A program made the translations under genes and the position numbers. Under the pieces are notes generated by a model. The model worked only from the letters and a program-made list of their open reading frames with translations. It searched no databases and was not told where the DNA came from. Below, piece by piece: positions 24,312 to 35,505 of a stretch of 64,000 bases of DNA. How positions within the stretch are numbered: the first letter of the stretch is position 1; each line of letters opens with the position of its first letter. The DNA is from Lineolata rhizophorae (lineage: Eukaryota > Ascomycota > Dothideomycetes > Lineolatales > Lineolataceae), in contig MU001673.1 in NCBI GenBank assembly GCA_010093515.1, positions 1,125,320 through 1,189,319 on the forward strand. The letters run 5' to 3'.

Positions 24312-24968
24312 GGTGGCGGATGCGGCGGCGCGGTGGGTGCTCACGTCGGCGTATTATCACTATGGGTGGCTCCTGGTGTTGTGGTTTAGTTGTACTCGAG
24401 AAGGCTGAGCCTGGCAGGTGTTGGTTGTGCGGGCCGCGACGCTTCAAGCAGAGGTGGTGGTAGAACGCAAGCAGGTACGGGGCCCGGCGGCGGCGGGGAA
24501 GCTATGGGCTGGGGCGCGGTCGAGGAATCATTGCCGGCGGGGCGGGCAAGGCGCAATAGAAGCTGCTGGGACCGCGATGGAGAAGCGCGTACGGCCGATT
24601 CGGGCAGGCGAGTCGAGGCGTGAGGGTGGTGACACGCCGGGTGCTGCGCACGTAGCAGCCGGCGTACGGGGAGGTCGCCCGCCTGCCGAATCCGCCGCGG
24701 GCCCGGGCCCATCCCGGCCGCGCCAAGCCCGCTACCTTCCCTGCCGCGGCCCGCTACAAACCTCGCCTATCCGCCAGCCCCCGCCGCTGGGCCAATCACC
24801 GGCGCCGGAACGCTGTATTTGCGCATCCCGGAGCATCGATCTCAGGGACGGGCCAATCAGCGCGACGCGCACAGTCCCAAGATCTTGACTCGCCCAATTT
24901 TTTCCCTCTGCGCGCCGCACCGCAACGCCTGCTCCTCTCTTGAGTCTTCGTCCGCGTGCGCTCCGGCA
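24312..24968. promoter_or_regulatory. bidirectional promoter of sec3 (-) and the SRP40-like gene (+) with two CCAAT boxes
   Basis: A 657-bp GC-rich spacer between divergent start codons. Two CCAAT boxes in the same orientation (core at 24792-24796 and 24853-24857, both in a GCCAATCA context) lie 61 bp apart, 177 and 116 bp upstream of the SRP40-like ATG. They are likely sites for the HAP/CBC (NF-Y) complex. The GCCAATCA context is seen directly; factor binding is inferred. Confidence 0.6.
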
Positions 24969-26147
24969 ATGGCGCCCAGCACGAAACCATCCGGCCGGCC
25001 GCGAGCCTCTCCCGCGCCCGTGAAAGGCGCTCGCGTGTCCAAGAAATCGTCCTCGCGAACGCCCACGACCAACCCGCTCGCCGGCCTCGTCCACCGCTTC
25101 CTCCAAGACAATGGCTACGCCGGCGCGGCCAGCGAACTCCGCAAGTCCGCCGGCGCAAACCTCGAGAGCGCCGCGACAGAGCTGCCCAGCTTAGCACACG
25201 TGTTCGCGGAGTGGCAGAAGAGCGGTTCCGCCCGTGTGGCGCCTTTGGACGCTGATTCGGAAGACTCGACCGACTCGGAGGACTCAAGCTCGACCTCCGA
25301 GTCCGAGTCTGAGGCCGAATCCGAGGCCAGTTCCGGCTCGCATTCTACCGTGTCCACCAAGTCAACCTCAGAAAAGGCGTCTGTGACTTCTACGAGCGAG
25401 TCCTCAACCGATTCCTCTTCCTCCTCCGAATCCGGCGCTAGAGTCTCGAGTCCGCCTTCTCGCTCTGCCCCTGCTCCTGCCCGGGCCTCTGTTTCTACTT
25501 CAGAATCGGACTCAGACTCGGACTCAGGCTCAGACTCAGACTCAGACTCAGATCCAAGTTCGGACTCGGATTCCTCTTCCGCCTCGGTTGCCTCTTCCTC
25601 CTCCGCCGCCGCCGCCGCCTCTGTGTCCGCGTCCGCATCCTCTGAACCTGAATCTAAATCTAAATCGTCCTTCTCCTCCGCTGCTGCATCCGCCGCATCT
25701 GCCTCGTCAACTCCCGATTCATCCGAATCATCCTCTTCGTCTTCATCGGGATCGGAAGATGCCGACGAAAAGAAACTCCCGCCCATCTTAAAGGCCGAAC
25801 CGCCGAAGGAAACCCCGAGCGACTCTAGCGTTACCATGGGCAACACTTCGCCTGCATTCGACAACAACAATAAGCGCCAGCACGACATTCCTTCTGACCT
25901 AACAAACAAGAGGATCAAGAAAGGGCCGCAAGATCGTTTCCACCGCATCCCCACGAGCACCGTGGTTGACAAGCGCTTTGCCTCAAATGCCTATGTACCG
26001 TACGACTACGCCGATCGCGCGTATCAGGACCTGAGCATTACCAAAGGCAAGGGTTTCACCAAAGAGAAAAACAAGAAGAAGAGGGGAAGCTATCGTGGTG
26101 GTGCCATTGACACCCACGGGGTGAAGTCGATCAAGTTCGAAGATTGA
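24969..26147 (+). CDS. SRP40/Nopp140-like nucleolar phosphoprotein
   Basis: Nucleolar chaperone-like protein linked to snoRNP and RNA polymerase I biology. It is a single exon of 392 aa; the first in-frame ATG with a good context is at 24969. Residues about 37-62 (NPLAGLVHRFLQDNGYAGAA) match a LisH-like helix pair, as in Nopp140. Residues about 95-275 are a Ser/Asp/Glu-rich tract built from imperfect SDSD and SSSES runs, expected to be heavily phosphorylated by casein kinase 2. The C-terminal 75 residues are the SRP40_C domain: RFHRIPTSTVVDKRFASNAY, DYADRAYQDLSITKGKGFT, KKKRGSYRGGAIDTHG and the end VKSIKFED. The long open antisense frame over the Ser tract is a composition artefact. Confidence 0.88.
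   Translation: MAPSTKPSGRPRASPAPVKGARVSKKSSSRTPTTNPLAGLVHRFLQDNGYAGAASELRKSAGANLESAATELPSLAHVFAEWQKSGSARVAPLDADSEDSTDSEDSSSTSESESEAESEASSGSHSTVSTKSTSEKASVTSTSESSTDSSSSSESGARVSSPPSRSAPAPARASVSTSESDSDSDSGSDSDSDSDPSSDSDSSSASVASSSSAAAAASVSASASSEPESKSKSSFSSAAASAASASSTPDSSESSSSSSSGSEDADEKKLPPILKAEPPKETPSDSSVTMGNTSPAFDNNNKRQHDIPSDLTNKRIKKGPQDRFHRIPTSTVVDKRFASNAYVPYDYADRAYQDLSITKGKGFTKEKNKKKRGSYRGGAIDTHGVKSIKFED
25502..25560 (+). repeat. GACTCA-type hexanucleotide tract encoding Ser-Asp repeats
   Basis: Imperfect tandem copies of a GACTCA/GACTCG unit inside the SRP40-like gene encode alternating Ser and Asp. Such tracts are prone to length change. Confidence 0.75.
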
Positions 26148-26469
26148 GCTACAATTGGTGAAGATATGATTAGAGATATATGTCTGTTTGCTCTTTAAAA
26201 GCTAGGATAGGAATACTCTTTAACGAATCCATTGGCTGAGACTTGTCTATGGTTCTAGTGGCAGCAAGTGGTTCAATAAGGGTCTGTGAAGCAGAGGACT
26301 ATGCAAAATAGTGGGTTTCGATTTTCCAGCACAACATTTCGGGGAATAATTGCAGAAAAGAGCAGTTTGAAAAAGTGCTAATTCATTGAAATCAAGATTG
26401 CCGTTCTATGTGACTAAATTAAATCAATTGGCTAGGAAAGATCCATATTAGAGACGATGAACCCAACCA
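26148..26469. other. intergenic between convergent genes
   Basis: AT-rich 322-bp 3' flank shared by the SRP40-like gene (+) and the DUF1295 gene (-). No gene seen. Confidence 0.5.
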
Positions 26470-27550
26470 TCAGAATAGTTTCGGCACCAACACAGGCGTG
26501 TTCTCTTTCCAGGCCTGGTAGTCGGCTCGATGTCCGTACTTCTTGTCGTACTTGTTTTCTATAATAGGAATGCCAGTAGCCTACGTATAGTCCGCCGTTA
26601 GCTGGATCACCAAACAAAGATTGACTCACCCAGTGAGGATTCGAAGGGACCCCCCCGCACTATATGCCACCATCTAAAGGAAACTTGGCCGCGGCCAGTT
26701 CAAGCTTGCTTACCTTGGTCAGCAAAAGCGTCACCAACGCAGGGCTCGCGAACACGAGTCCCAACATGCTCAACCTCGATCCTAAGCCCAAACTCAAGCC
26801 CAAGCCCTTCAACACCGTATCCCTAACCACCAGGCCACCAGCCCACGTCGCCACGCCCGTCCACAGCAGTATCTCCCCAAAGTAATTCGGATGCCTACTG
26901 CGGCCCCACAGCCCGCTCGTGATAAACTCCTCCGCATGCCTCTTCTCCTCCTTGTCCCTCTTCCACCTACTCTTCTGCCCATCGGCCAGCGCCTCGACGC
27001 CGAACCCGACGGCCCACATGGCCGCGCCCGCCACGTCCGTCAGCAGCAACCCCGCCGGCGCCGCGCCCGCCGGCACCGCGTTCACCGCCAGCACCGGCAG
27101 CAGCGTGACGGCGACCCACGTGCCCTGGGCCGCGAACGCGCCCGCGAACTTGCCCGGCCGCCCGCGGATGTCGTCGAAGCGCGCGTCGCGGCCCCCGTCC
27201 GCCGTGATGCGCGCCAGCAGGTAGCCGCCCAGGCGGACGCTCCAGGCGGCCGCCGCGGCGCTGACGGCCGCCCGGCGCCAGTTGAGCGAGGACGGGGCTG
27301 CGAGCGCGCCGAGGAGGCTGGGCGCCGCGGCGCCGGCCGCGCGCGCGTCCAGCGCCGCGGGCAGGTAGAGGCTGAGGCCGGTGCAGGAGAGGTAGGTGAG
27401 GAAGGCGGAAGTGTCGAAGAAGCGCTCGGTGCGGAAGGCGATGGAGGGGAGGGCGCTGCCGGCTTGGATGGCGTAGGCGAGGCCGACGCAAGGCACGAGG
27501 GTGCGGAGGAGAGGGGTTTTGATCCCGAGGATGGCGGAGAGAAGGGGCAT
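26470..27550 (-). CDS. DUF1295 (steroid 5-alpha-reductase-like) membrane protein
   Basis: Integral membrane protein of the DUF1295 family, whose fold resembles steroid 5-alpha-reductases and isoprenylcysteine methyltransferases. The fungal members have no settled substrate. Two exons on the minus strand: 26714-27550 and 26470-26580, giving 315 aa with a phase-0 junction. Several hydrophobic segments lie at residues 1-60, 85-115 and 140-185. The conserved reductase-like core is GLWGRSRHPNYFGEILLW near residue 215, followed by the C-terminal piece NKYDKKYGHRADYQAWKENT ending in PVLVPKLF. That final segment is encoded only by exon 2. Reading straight through instead would end after a run of unrelated residues. 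The third codon positions are extremely GC-rich, so other frames stay open across exon 1. Confidence 0.82.
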
Positions 27551-28529
27551 CGTCGTAGTCGGGCGAAGTGGAAGTGAAAATTAAGGGAAAGTCTTCCGTG
27601 GGCAATGGATAGGTACTGTAAGCGGACCGTGGTGAGCTTCGAGCTCAAATTACGTAGGGGCTAGTCGAGAGTCTAGCTCACTGCTAATGCGCGAGCGTTG
27701 GAATGTCAAAATGCAAATCCCGAAGACCGGGACTTGGTGGCACACACATTTCAAAAGAATGTGCGGCCTACGCCGAGAACTTTAAGTCAATTCCACAGTT
27801 CTCGGTCGCGATGTGAGCGTAGACCTGCTAAGGAACAGATGATCCACATCGGAAGTGGTGCCGTCATGATTCCTGCGTTCCATGGCTCTTTATCCACGTC
27901 GGCGCTAACGTCAGGCCGACTCTCCGACCGGTCTGCGGTCCGGACGGCGTCTGGACAAAGCACGTCGCATCAGCCACGAAAGTATCCAGAGCGTTTTATT
28001 TCGCACTATCTCCTGCAGGCTTAGTAGAGTTGAACCGATGCGAGATTGAATCTAGGTATCATGCCGAGTCGAAACTGCAATTGGACTAACAAATTAGCGC
28101 AACTAAAATTGAATGTTCAGTACACAAACTAGAGTTAGCCTTACACTTATAGAATCAACGTTCTAGCGCGAGTTAATGTATAGCCTGGGTCTGGGCAAAT
28201 AAACTCCAACTGGATGTACGAAATGACCTGGATATACAATGCATAGGTAAATAAGTAAAACGGATGTGTTCGTTCGACGAGCGTACATCAAATCGTACGA
28301 GGCTCACGAACATGACAATGAGCAATAAGTTTTAGTAGGCACATGATTGCTGTATAATAAGGTTTGAACGATGATACTTTCGATGATACTTTCAATTCCC
28401 GCCGTCATCATTACAGCGATTTCTCGTAGCCCATCTAGTTCATTCCACGTGAAAATCCTGTGCACGCTCCTTGGACAGCATGCAACGACATTGAACCCAG
28501 CGAAACATTCGACGAAATCCTGGGGGGTT
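27551..28529. other. intergenic, no gene seen
   Basis: Upstream flank of the DUF1295 gene and 3' flank of the F-box-like gene, both on the minus strand. The segment 28030-28420 is AT-rich. Open frames are short and lack features. Confidence 0.5.
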
Positions 28530-29568
28530 CTACCAGGCTGGTGGCTGGGATTGGAGATCTGACATTTGATGCTGACGCCGTTGGTATGCTTGCTAAAAGG
28601 TTTTGCTCGATGATTAGTAACTACATTTGTGTTTTGGAAGTATTCCTTTCAGGTTGACGGAAACATACCTCATCAAGTTCTACAGCAAGTTTGGTGTTCT
28701 CTTCCACAACCTTCTTGATGTCCTTATGGGCATGTCCCTCGAGCCTCACGGTGCATGTCTGCGGCAACCATCGGAGAATGTGGAAAGCGTTGGCATACAC
28801 GTTGGTTGAGCCTGAAATGCCACCGTCATCCGGGAACATATAAGGTAAGACGATGGTGAATGTGCGTAGGCCCCAGCAATATCGTAACCCTAGGCGGACC
28901 AGCTCTGCAAATCCTTCGAGGATATCGTGATGCGTGGGAACCGTCAATCGCACGTGCTTTATCAGACTGCGACTCCTCTGATGCAACGACGAGAGAGAGT
29001 ACAGAGCGCTGTCAAGCTTAAGGACAAACGTATTGTCGGAGTAGAGGGTAGGACGAGCTTCGCGAAGCACCGTCTTGCTAGCGAGTAGAAGATTCGGAAC
29101 AATGGGTTCGGTATTAAGACCTTCTTTCAATTCGGTTCGTGGTGGAAGCCGCATGGTTACCCTGCTACGTTGACGGCGATGGCGTCTCCGTCTGCGACGA
29201 CGTTGGCTCGATGATTCGCTGCGGTCCCCTTCCGACGTGGTCGAACCTGATGATGAGTCCTCATCCAGGGCTTCGTCCCGCAACGGGTCCTCTTTACGTT
29301 CGACATGCAGCAGGAGAGGCTTGTGCCTGCAAAGGGCCATCCGGTAGATATTGAGCCTTAATTCGGTCGGCAATGACATGAGCGGGAACGGCTTATAGAA
29401 ATGACCGGGTGGTGATAGTGATGATGAGGCTGGCTCGTCCCTCTGCTCCGTAAAACCACCTTCGGACGAAGGTTCCGCGGAGTCACTACTTTCAATGGAA
29501 AGATCCAAATCGTCGTCCATGGCTGTGTCTTCCGAGGCTGGTGAATATGGAGGCTCTTCTGTGGCCAT
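28530..29568 (-). CDS. F-box/2EXR-like protein of unknown function
   Basis: Two exons on the minus strand, 28669-29568 and 28530-28592, giving 320 aa. The last 20 residues (QAYQRRQHQM and a short tail) come from exon 2, joined after LAVELDE in phase 0 at a GTATGT donor. Residues 1-60 are acidic and Ser-rich. Then FPLMSLPTELRLNIYRMALC matches the short F-box-like or 2EXR opening common in filamentous fungal proteins. A basic Arg/His run follows (RRRRRRRHRRQRSR, about residues 124-137), a possible nuclear signal. The C-terminal half has LLLASKTVLREARPTLYSDN and IKHVRLTVPTHHDI, typical of this loosely defined family. Members may act as substrate adaptors, but no binding partner can be inferred. 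It shares an upstream region with erg27. Confidence 0.72.
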
Positions 29569-30561
29569 AGTGTCGGGAGGTGATCCTTTCTCAGGTTAGC
29601 TTCGAGTCTCCGGCCGTCGAGGACACAGTCACGGACCTTGCCTTTGAAGGCGTAAATGTTGCTGCCAAATCCAAGAAGACAGTTCGAAGTAAAGGCGCTG
29701 GAACTGGCGACAGCTAGTTCAATGCCGGTGAGCGTTGCTAGGTCAGCCGAACGATACAAAACGTAGCAGCAAATCACTCCGGAGGCAGACTGCGGCCAAA
29801 GATCCTTATTGAGGCAATAGGCGTGACCCTCCTTGGCAGATATACTCAAGAGTCGAGTGCCAAAGGTAGATATGTTCGAGGTTGCATGCGCATGAGGAGA
29901 TCTGCAGCCATCACCAAGCTTTTCCTACCGGCCCCCGCCTATTTCCGCTATTCATTACGCTATTGGCGCGGAAGGCATCTCGCAAAGTTAAGCGAGACTC
30001 GGAGATCGGATACTTACCGCAGGGGTAGCACGGCACGGGCGGATGGCTTCCCCAATTGATAGCTGCGATTTTATATATATGTATACGTATTAATTTTGAA
30101 AAATTGAAGATGAGTCAGTTTTGCCATTATCTGCCAGGTAAAAGGAAGGTCGACTCGTGGAATTAGATCGCGGGTGAATACAAGCACGCAGACCCGAGAT
30201 CTTGAGCGGTCCAACGTGCTGGAGCGGATGACCGCACTGACCACCAACAGTACTGCGTAACGCAATTTTAAACTGGGAACGCTCCAGTATGGTCTCGTTG
30301 GACGGCACGGTCTATTGCACAGGGACTCCACAAATACTGCCACCTTGAAGTCGACGCGGCCTTGCTACCGTGAATTTAGAACCAGATACACAATTGCGCT
30401 TTACCCGTCAGGAGGGATTTTCGGTACCTTTGTCGAGGGCCCCCTATCCGCTTCCTCCTTTTTGCAATTTGACCTGCTCCATACCCTCAAGCCTCCCGCG
30501 TCCACTTCAGTTCCTACCAGCAGAGACACATGCCATAGCGGCGTTAAGTTCTTAGCTCACC
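29569..30561. promoter_or_regulatory. divergent upstream region of the F-box-like gene and erg27
   Basis: A 993-bp spacer between two divergent start codons. It contains short open frames without recognisable features. The erg27 side is pyrimidine-rich at 30450-30540 with a strong CACCATGG start context. No sterol-response element was identified. Confidence 0.4.
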
Positions 30562-32033
30562 ATGGCGGACGGCCAATCGGAAAAGCTCTACGTTCTGGTC
30601 ACAGGTGCGAATAGGTATTTGGTCCATCAAGTCTTTCCCTCTCCCGTTGCCAAGCCAATCTTGGCGGCCTCGACGTACGATGTGCGCACGCGGTTTTACT
30701 GACTCCTGCACCTAGTGGACTGGGTTTCTCAATATGTTGCCGCTTGATCGATGAGTTCCTGCAGATGCGGCCGCAGTCCCAATCCCTCGTGCTAATTCTG
30801 ACGACGCGCGACCGCGAAAAGGCCGACGACACGGTCCACAGGTTACGCCAGCACCTGTTCAAGCACTGCCGGCGGGCCGAGCGCACCATACCGGGCGTCA
30901 GCATGTTGCTGCAACGACGAATACACTTCGAGTCCGAAACGCTGGACTTGACGTCCCTCATATCGGTACAGCTGTTGGCCAGGCGCCTCCTCGACACGGT
31001 CCCGCGGCTCGACGCGCTGGTCCTTAACGCGGGAATCGGCGGTTGGACCGCGATAAACTGGCCGCTCGCTATCTACCTGACCGTCACGGACCTGTTCGAC
31101 GCCACGACCTATCCTATATACAAGATCGCGAAGACGGGATGGCTGGCGAAGCGGCAGTTGCCGTCCAAGGCGGGAGCGGAGGGCGCGGAATTTTCAAGTC
31201 CGGTGGACGAACCGCGGTTGGGCCAGATATTCTGCGCGAACGTGTTTGGGCACTATCTACTGGCGCACTATCTCGTGCCGACCCTGTCAAGAGGAGCTCA
31301 GTCAGGGACCGGTGGCCGCATCATCTGGATTAGTAGCATCGAAGGGGGTCTGGCCAGCCTCCTTTCCCGTTCCGACATCATGGGCCTGGCAAGCAAAACC
31401 CCCTACGAGTCGTCCAAGCGTCTGACGGACATCCTGGCGCTGACCTACGATCTGCCCTCGACGGCGCCGTGGGTGGATCGCTTCCTTGCGATGCCCACCC
31501 GCCCGCCCGCTCAACCTAACGCGAAGGCTGGTTCCGATCCATCGGGCTCGACGTCACGGCCCAAGGTGTACGTGGCGCACCCGGGCATCTGCTTCACGGC
31601 CATCATGCCCATCCCGTGGATCCTCCAGATGTGCCAGCTGCTGGTCTTCTACTTTGTGCGCCTGCTGGGCAGCGTGTGGCACGTGGTGGACTCGTACAGC
31701 GGAGCGACGGCGCCCGTGTGGCTGATTCTAACGCCGCAGACTAGGCTGGACGAGATTGAGCGGAAGGGAGGAAAGGGTAAGTGGGGGAGCGGCTGTGATC
31801 GGTGGGGCCGCAACAAAGTTTTGCGTTCCGAAGTGGAGCATTACGGCATTGGTGGCATCGTAGGCCAGGAGATACCGCCGGAGAGCGCCGGCAAGCACTC
31901 CAAACCTTTGACCGAAGAAGATAAGGGGCTATTTGAAGAGGAGGGGAGGGAGTGCTGGAAGCAGATGGAGGAGATGAGGGAGTTGTGGGAGAGGAAGTTG
32001 GAAGAGGCGTTGGGCGAGCGTGTGGTTGGTTGA
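30562..32033 (+). CDS. erg27: 3-keto-sterol reductase Erg27
   Basis: NADPH-dependent short-chain dehydrogenase that reduces the 3-keto group during C-4 demethylation in ergosterol synthesis at the ER. Two exons, 30562-30614 and 30716-32033, give 456 aa. The junction rebuilds the cofactor loop TGANSGLGF (residues about 14-22). Other family marks are LILTTRDREKA, the structural LVLNAGIGG (about 104), the catalytic Ser region IIWISSIEGGLAS and the YESSKRL pair (Tyr and Lys) followed by TDILALTYDL. A proline-rich insert follows (around residue 295). The hydrophobic stretch IPWILQMCQLLVFYFVRLLG may dip into the membrane and contact Erg25-Erg26-Erg28. This enzyme is the target of hydroxyanilide fungicides. 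Confidence 0.9.
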
Positions 32034-33930
32034 ACATGATTCGTGAAAGCCCAACTGCCAAGGTCCCGATGGAGGGCTGTGCTTTATCCTCAGTCGCCCA
32101 ATCAGAATCTCGTCACGACGCGATGGAAGCGGAACATCCCTTCTGATTTGCTGCGAATTTACAACCGATAGCGGGTTGCTTCTCGCATCCGACTGCAGTT
32201 TCGCCAACGCTCTATCTACACACGTACCTTGCAGTGTGCCCATGGCGACTGCAATAGCGGAGATCGGGAGACCGAATTATCGACGGGGATCGGGATCTTG
32301 AGAACGCGAACGATTAAACATACCTCGCCTCTGTCATGTTCCGTACTTTGGTGACGTCCCTCTCGCGCAACTCTCGCCCCGCACCCAGATGCAGAAGCAA
32401 AAAGTATGTTTAAAGGCCTCATGAGCTAGAAGGGTGCATAAACGCAGGTTCAAGGCGGTCGCGATCAGGAGTACATGGCTCGGGCGAGTTCGCAGATAGG
32501 TGCCTGCGCAAGGAGGGATGCCACAGCGACTTGCATGGAACCCGGCCCATGACGGTCAATATACTGTTGCCGGGCATGTGTGATCGTATTACACACTCGC
32601 TGTGCGATAGCTGTGCCCGCGGTCCAGGAGGGAAGTGACGGGAAGCGTCTTGGGCACACGGACCTAACTGGAAGCGGGAAGGCGTCCAAGGGCGGTCGGC
32701 CGTGTGGGAAGAGAGAGGAATTGTGACAGCTTCTCCCGGGGATGCCCCAGGGCGGGGGTCAAGGGCCGGGCGGCGCGGCCGCGGGGCCGGCCATGCCCAA
32801 GCCGGGGGACCAAAAGGAGCCGGGCCAGCAGCCCGAAGAAGCGGTCGGCAGCCAGACACGATGCGCCGGGCAAGCGACGATGGCCGCGTCTGTGCTCGTA
32901 CTGGTCCGCGTTTGCTGGGTGCTGAACGCGAAGGCGGATGTTTCGTGAATTCTAAGATGATGCAACTTGCGGGCTTCGCCAATGCCAGCTGCGAACGGGG
33001 GCACTGCGGCAAGCTCATTGGGGGCGCGTCCGCGTCCGTCTCCGCGTGGTCGCCAGAACGGCGGCGGGGTCGGGGGGAGGGCAGGGGTGGCAGGGAGGCC
33101 GGGGATGGGTGCAGGCGTTCGGGTGGGCGACCGGGGCCCAAGGGCGCCGCCGCCCAAAGGCCCGCGCCGCGACTTTGCTGCCCCTGGGCCCAAGCCGCGG
33201 GCGGCCAGCCCCCGTGAAACGCGCTAAGGGCTGCGGGAGGTCCGCAACGGCGGCGCCCTGCGCAGGCCGTGCAGCGCGCCCGGCCCCAAAAGCAGGGCCG
33301 GCCTTTTCGACTTTTGCGTCTCGTCTCGTCCGGCCGCTGCCCGTGTGCCGGCAAACCTCACCGTCTCTCTCCCGCATCTCGTCCCGCTCCCGCCTGCGGA
33401 CTCACATCCTCAAGGTCGAGGCTCGCTGCGGGCAAGGCCGCGAACGTGCCGTCTTCGTCTCGTGGTTTGCCCGCGCCGTCCGGTTCGCGTGCCCCGGTTC
33501 AGCCCTGCCGCACCTGCCCAGGACCGGCTCCGTCTGGTCCCAACAACACGCTGGCATTCCCCGTTGCCGCAGGCGCGCTCTGGAATGGCACATTCCGTCC
33601 ATGTTCCCCCCGCGACTAGCTCCACCCCGCCCGAGCTTGCTGCGATTTAATTCTCTCTCCTATGCTCGCCGCCCTCGCCCGTTGCATCCCCTACGATCAG
33701 CCCGCTCTCAGCTTGGTTCCCGCAGTATTAATACCGACATTGTGAATGCCCCAAGGTACCTTGAGGACAATAGATGAACATTTGTCCAAGCATACGGTCA
33801 CGTTCTAACATTGTCTTAGTTTCGTTGTCTTTCTACCCGACCTGCAAAGCCTGTTAAGACACGCCTACCCGCCTGTTTGGTTCCTCGCCGCCCCAACACT
33901 TCCTGCCTACTCGGCCCGGGCCCGGCGAAC
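32034..33930. other. long GC-rich intergenic region
   Basis: No gene supported over 1.9 kb. Between about 32700 and 33300 the sequence is extremely GC-rich and all six frames stay open, so the long frames there are not evidence of coding. From 33350 it becomes pyrimidine-rich, as expected for the leader of the CM1 gene; an unseen 5' UTR intron is possible. Confidence 0.5.
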
Positions 33931-35505
33931 ATGGAACGCTCGAACTCGTCCGCAACACCTGCGAACGCCCGCGATGTGGCCGCTGCGACGCGCTCAGGTA
34001 CAAAGTCTCCGGCCCCGGCCTTCGTGTCCAACCCTCCTGTCGCCAAGTCCGAGTTGTTGCGCGAGGCCCTTCGCGAAAAGCGCATAGGAAGCAAATCCGA
34101 CGTCCAGGCTCGGAGAGGGAGTTGGACGCCCAAGCCGACCACGCCCAAGCCGGCCCCGCCCCGAGATGACTGGATCGTCAACTCGGAAGAAGAGGAACGC
34201 TCGGATTCGGCGCGGTCGCGCCACCACCACCGCCGAGCTAGCACCCAAGCGGTCTCCACCCCTAGGCCATCCGCTTCGACCCCAAAGCCGATGGCCTCCA
34301 AGGAGGCCGACGCGCACATGGACAAGCTGTCCAGGGAGAACTTCGACCTGAAGTTACGCATGTACCTCCAACAGGAGCGCATTCAGAAGATGCAGCAAGA
34401 CCTTGACGAGGCCCTGGACAAGCTCGAGAGCCTTGGCAAGGTCGAGGCGGAGAAGAACAACCTTGAAGAAGAGAACCAGTCTTTGGAGGTCGAGAATGAG
34501 GCGCTTCGGGAGTCCTTAGACGCGGCCAATCGGGAGAAGCAGGAGACGCTTGACATGAACGACGAGCTTGTCCGAGAACTTGAGAAGCGTGATGCTGCGG
34601 TCGAGGAAGCGGCCGGGATCATTCACGGGCTTGAAGAAGAGGTCGAAGTTCTCCGGCGTAGCACCGCCGAAAACCGAGTGGGCGATTCGGACTATTTCAG
34701 CGGCGAAGCGGACAATAACACATCCCACCAGCTCAAGACCACCACAAGCAACCTAACCGCCTCTCGACCATCTAGCTCCGGCCATGGCTCGGACTATTTT
34801 AGCGCTACCTCAATGTCTCCCCATGCTCCGTTTCGAACTCCACGTTCTTTGAGCCGGCGAGGCCAGATCCCCCAGCGCTCTTCTAGCCTGCAAAGCATGC
34901 AACACCCCGACCAAGTGGGTTCTAACAAGAATCGGCATTCGCTGCATGCTGGCGTGAGTGTAGGGTCCCTGGCATCATCGGTGGTGAGCGAGCAAAGCAA
35001 GGCACAATGCCTTGCTGCCCGGACAAAGGATCAGCAGACGTTCAAACCCGTCGCCGACCTGGCAATGATGACGGCATCGAGGTTGTTGCCCAAGAGCAAT
35101 GGCCCCGCTCTCTCGCGGTCACCGTCAAAACCATTGCGCTCGCTTTACCGCGATGGTCAAATTAAGCACGACCTTCCTCAACAATCCTCGGCGAACGGTC
35201 CCCACCCGCAACACTTAACTCCACATAAGTCGACGTCGTCGGACACACCGGCCAGCTCACTTCGGCAGGAGTCGTCGCCGAACGCCAACCCGGACGATGA
35301 CGTCTTCAGCACCGACGGGACACCATCGCTGCAGGTCCCTTCCACGGCGAGTAGCCCTACGTTGAGCAGCGTGCAGAACTTTGGGCAGTGGGCACCGCCC
35401 GAGTACCCCCGATGGCCCCCGCCTGGCGGCCTGCTTGCGAGGGACTTCCTGTTCAACGGAGACGGTTTGGACGACTTCCCTCGCAGATGGGAGCGTCGCG
35501 GTTGA
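33931..35505 (+). CDS. centrosomin-motif (CM1) microtubule-organising protein, short form
   Basis: Probable recruiter of gamma-tubulin complexes at spindle pole bodies, septa or other microtubule-organising centres. It is a single exon of 524 aa, with the first ATG of the frame at 33931. Residues 1-125 are disordered, Ser/Pro-rich. At about 130-155 lies the CM1/Cnn_1N motif: KLSRENFDLKLRMYLQQERI. A coiled coil follows to about residue 250 (EEENQSLEVENEALRESLDA and similar). The rest is Ser-rich and disordered, containing two SDYFSG/SDYFSA pieces. Fungal CM1 proteins of the Mto1/ApsB and Pcp1 types are usually over 1,000 residues with long coiled coils and a C-terminal targeting domain. Neither is present here, so this is a compact family member or a distinct paralogue. 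Confidence 0.78.
   Translation: MERSNSSATPANARDVAAATRSGTKSPAPAFVSNPPVAKSELLREALREKRIGSKSDVQARRGSWTPKPTTPKPAPPRDDWIVNSEEEERSDSARSRHHHRRASTQAVSTPRPSASTPKPMASKEADAHMDKLSRENFDLKLRMYLQQERIQKMQQDLDEALDKLESLGKVEAEKNNLEEENQSLEVENEALRESLDAANREKQETLDMNDELVRELEKRDAAVEEAAGIIHGLEEEVEVLRRSTAENRVGDSDYFSGEADNNTSHQLKTTTSNLTASRPSSSGHGSDYFSATSMSPHAPFRTPRSLSRRGQIPQRSSSLQSMQHPDQVGSNKNRHSLHAGVSVGSLASSVVSEQSKAQCLAARTKDQQTFKPVADLAMMTASRLLPKSNGPALSRSPSKPLRSLYRDGQIKHDLPQQSSANGPHPQHLTPHKSTSSDTPASSLRQESSPNANPDDDVFSTDGTPSLQVPSTASSPTLSSVQNFGQWAPPEYPRWPPPGGLLARDFLFNGDGLDDFPRRWERRG

Noticed and set aside
25115-25972. Minus-strand acidic protein opposite the SRP40-like gene
   Set aside because: The Ser/Asp repeat reads as an acidic repeat in the reverse frame. 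The forward frame has the LisH-like and SRP40_C domains.
26667-26710. Possible middle exon (44 nt) in the DUF1295 gene
   Set aside because: It has an acceptor and a donor but its length is not a multiple of three, and including it destroys the conserved C-terminus. The direct junction 26714/26580 is in phase.
29358-29849. Upstream extension or separate gene overlapping the F-box-like gene
   Set aside because: Different frame, no domain, and it overlaps the firm 28530-29568 model.
32702-33217. Several long open frames in extremely GC-rich DNA
   Set aside because: Stop codons are rare by composition here. No frame stands out and no motif is visible.
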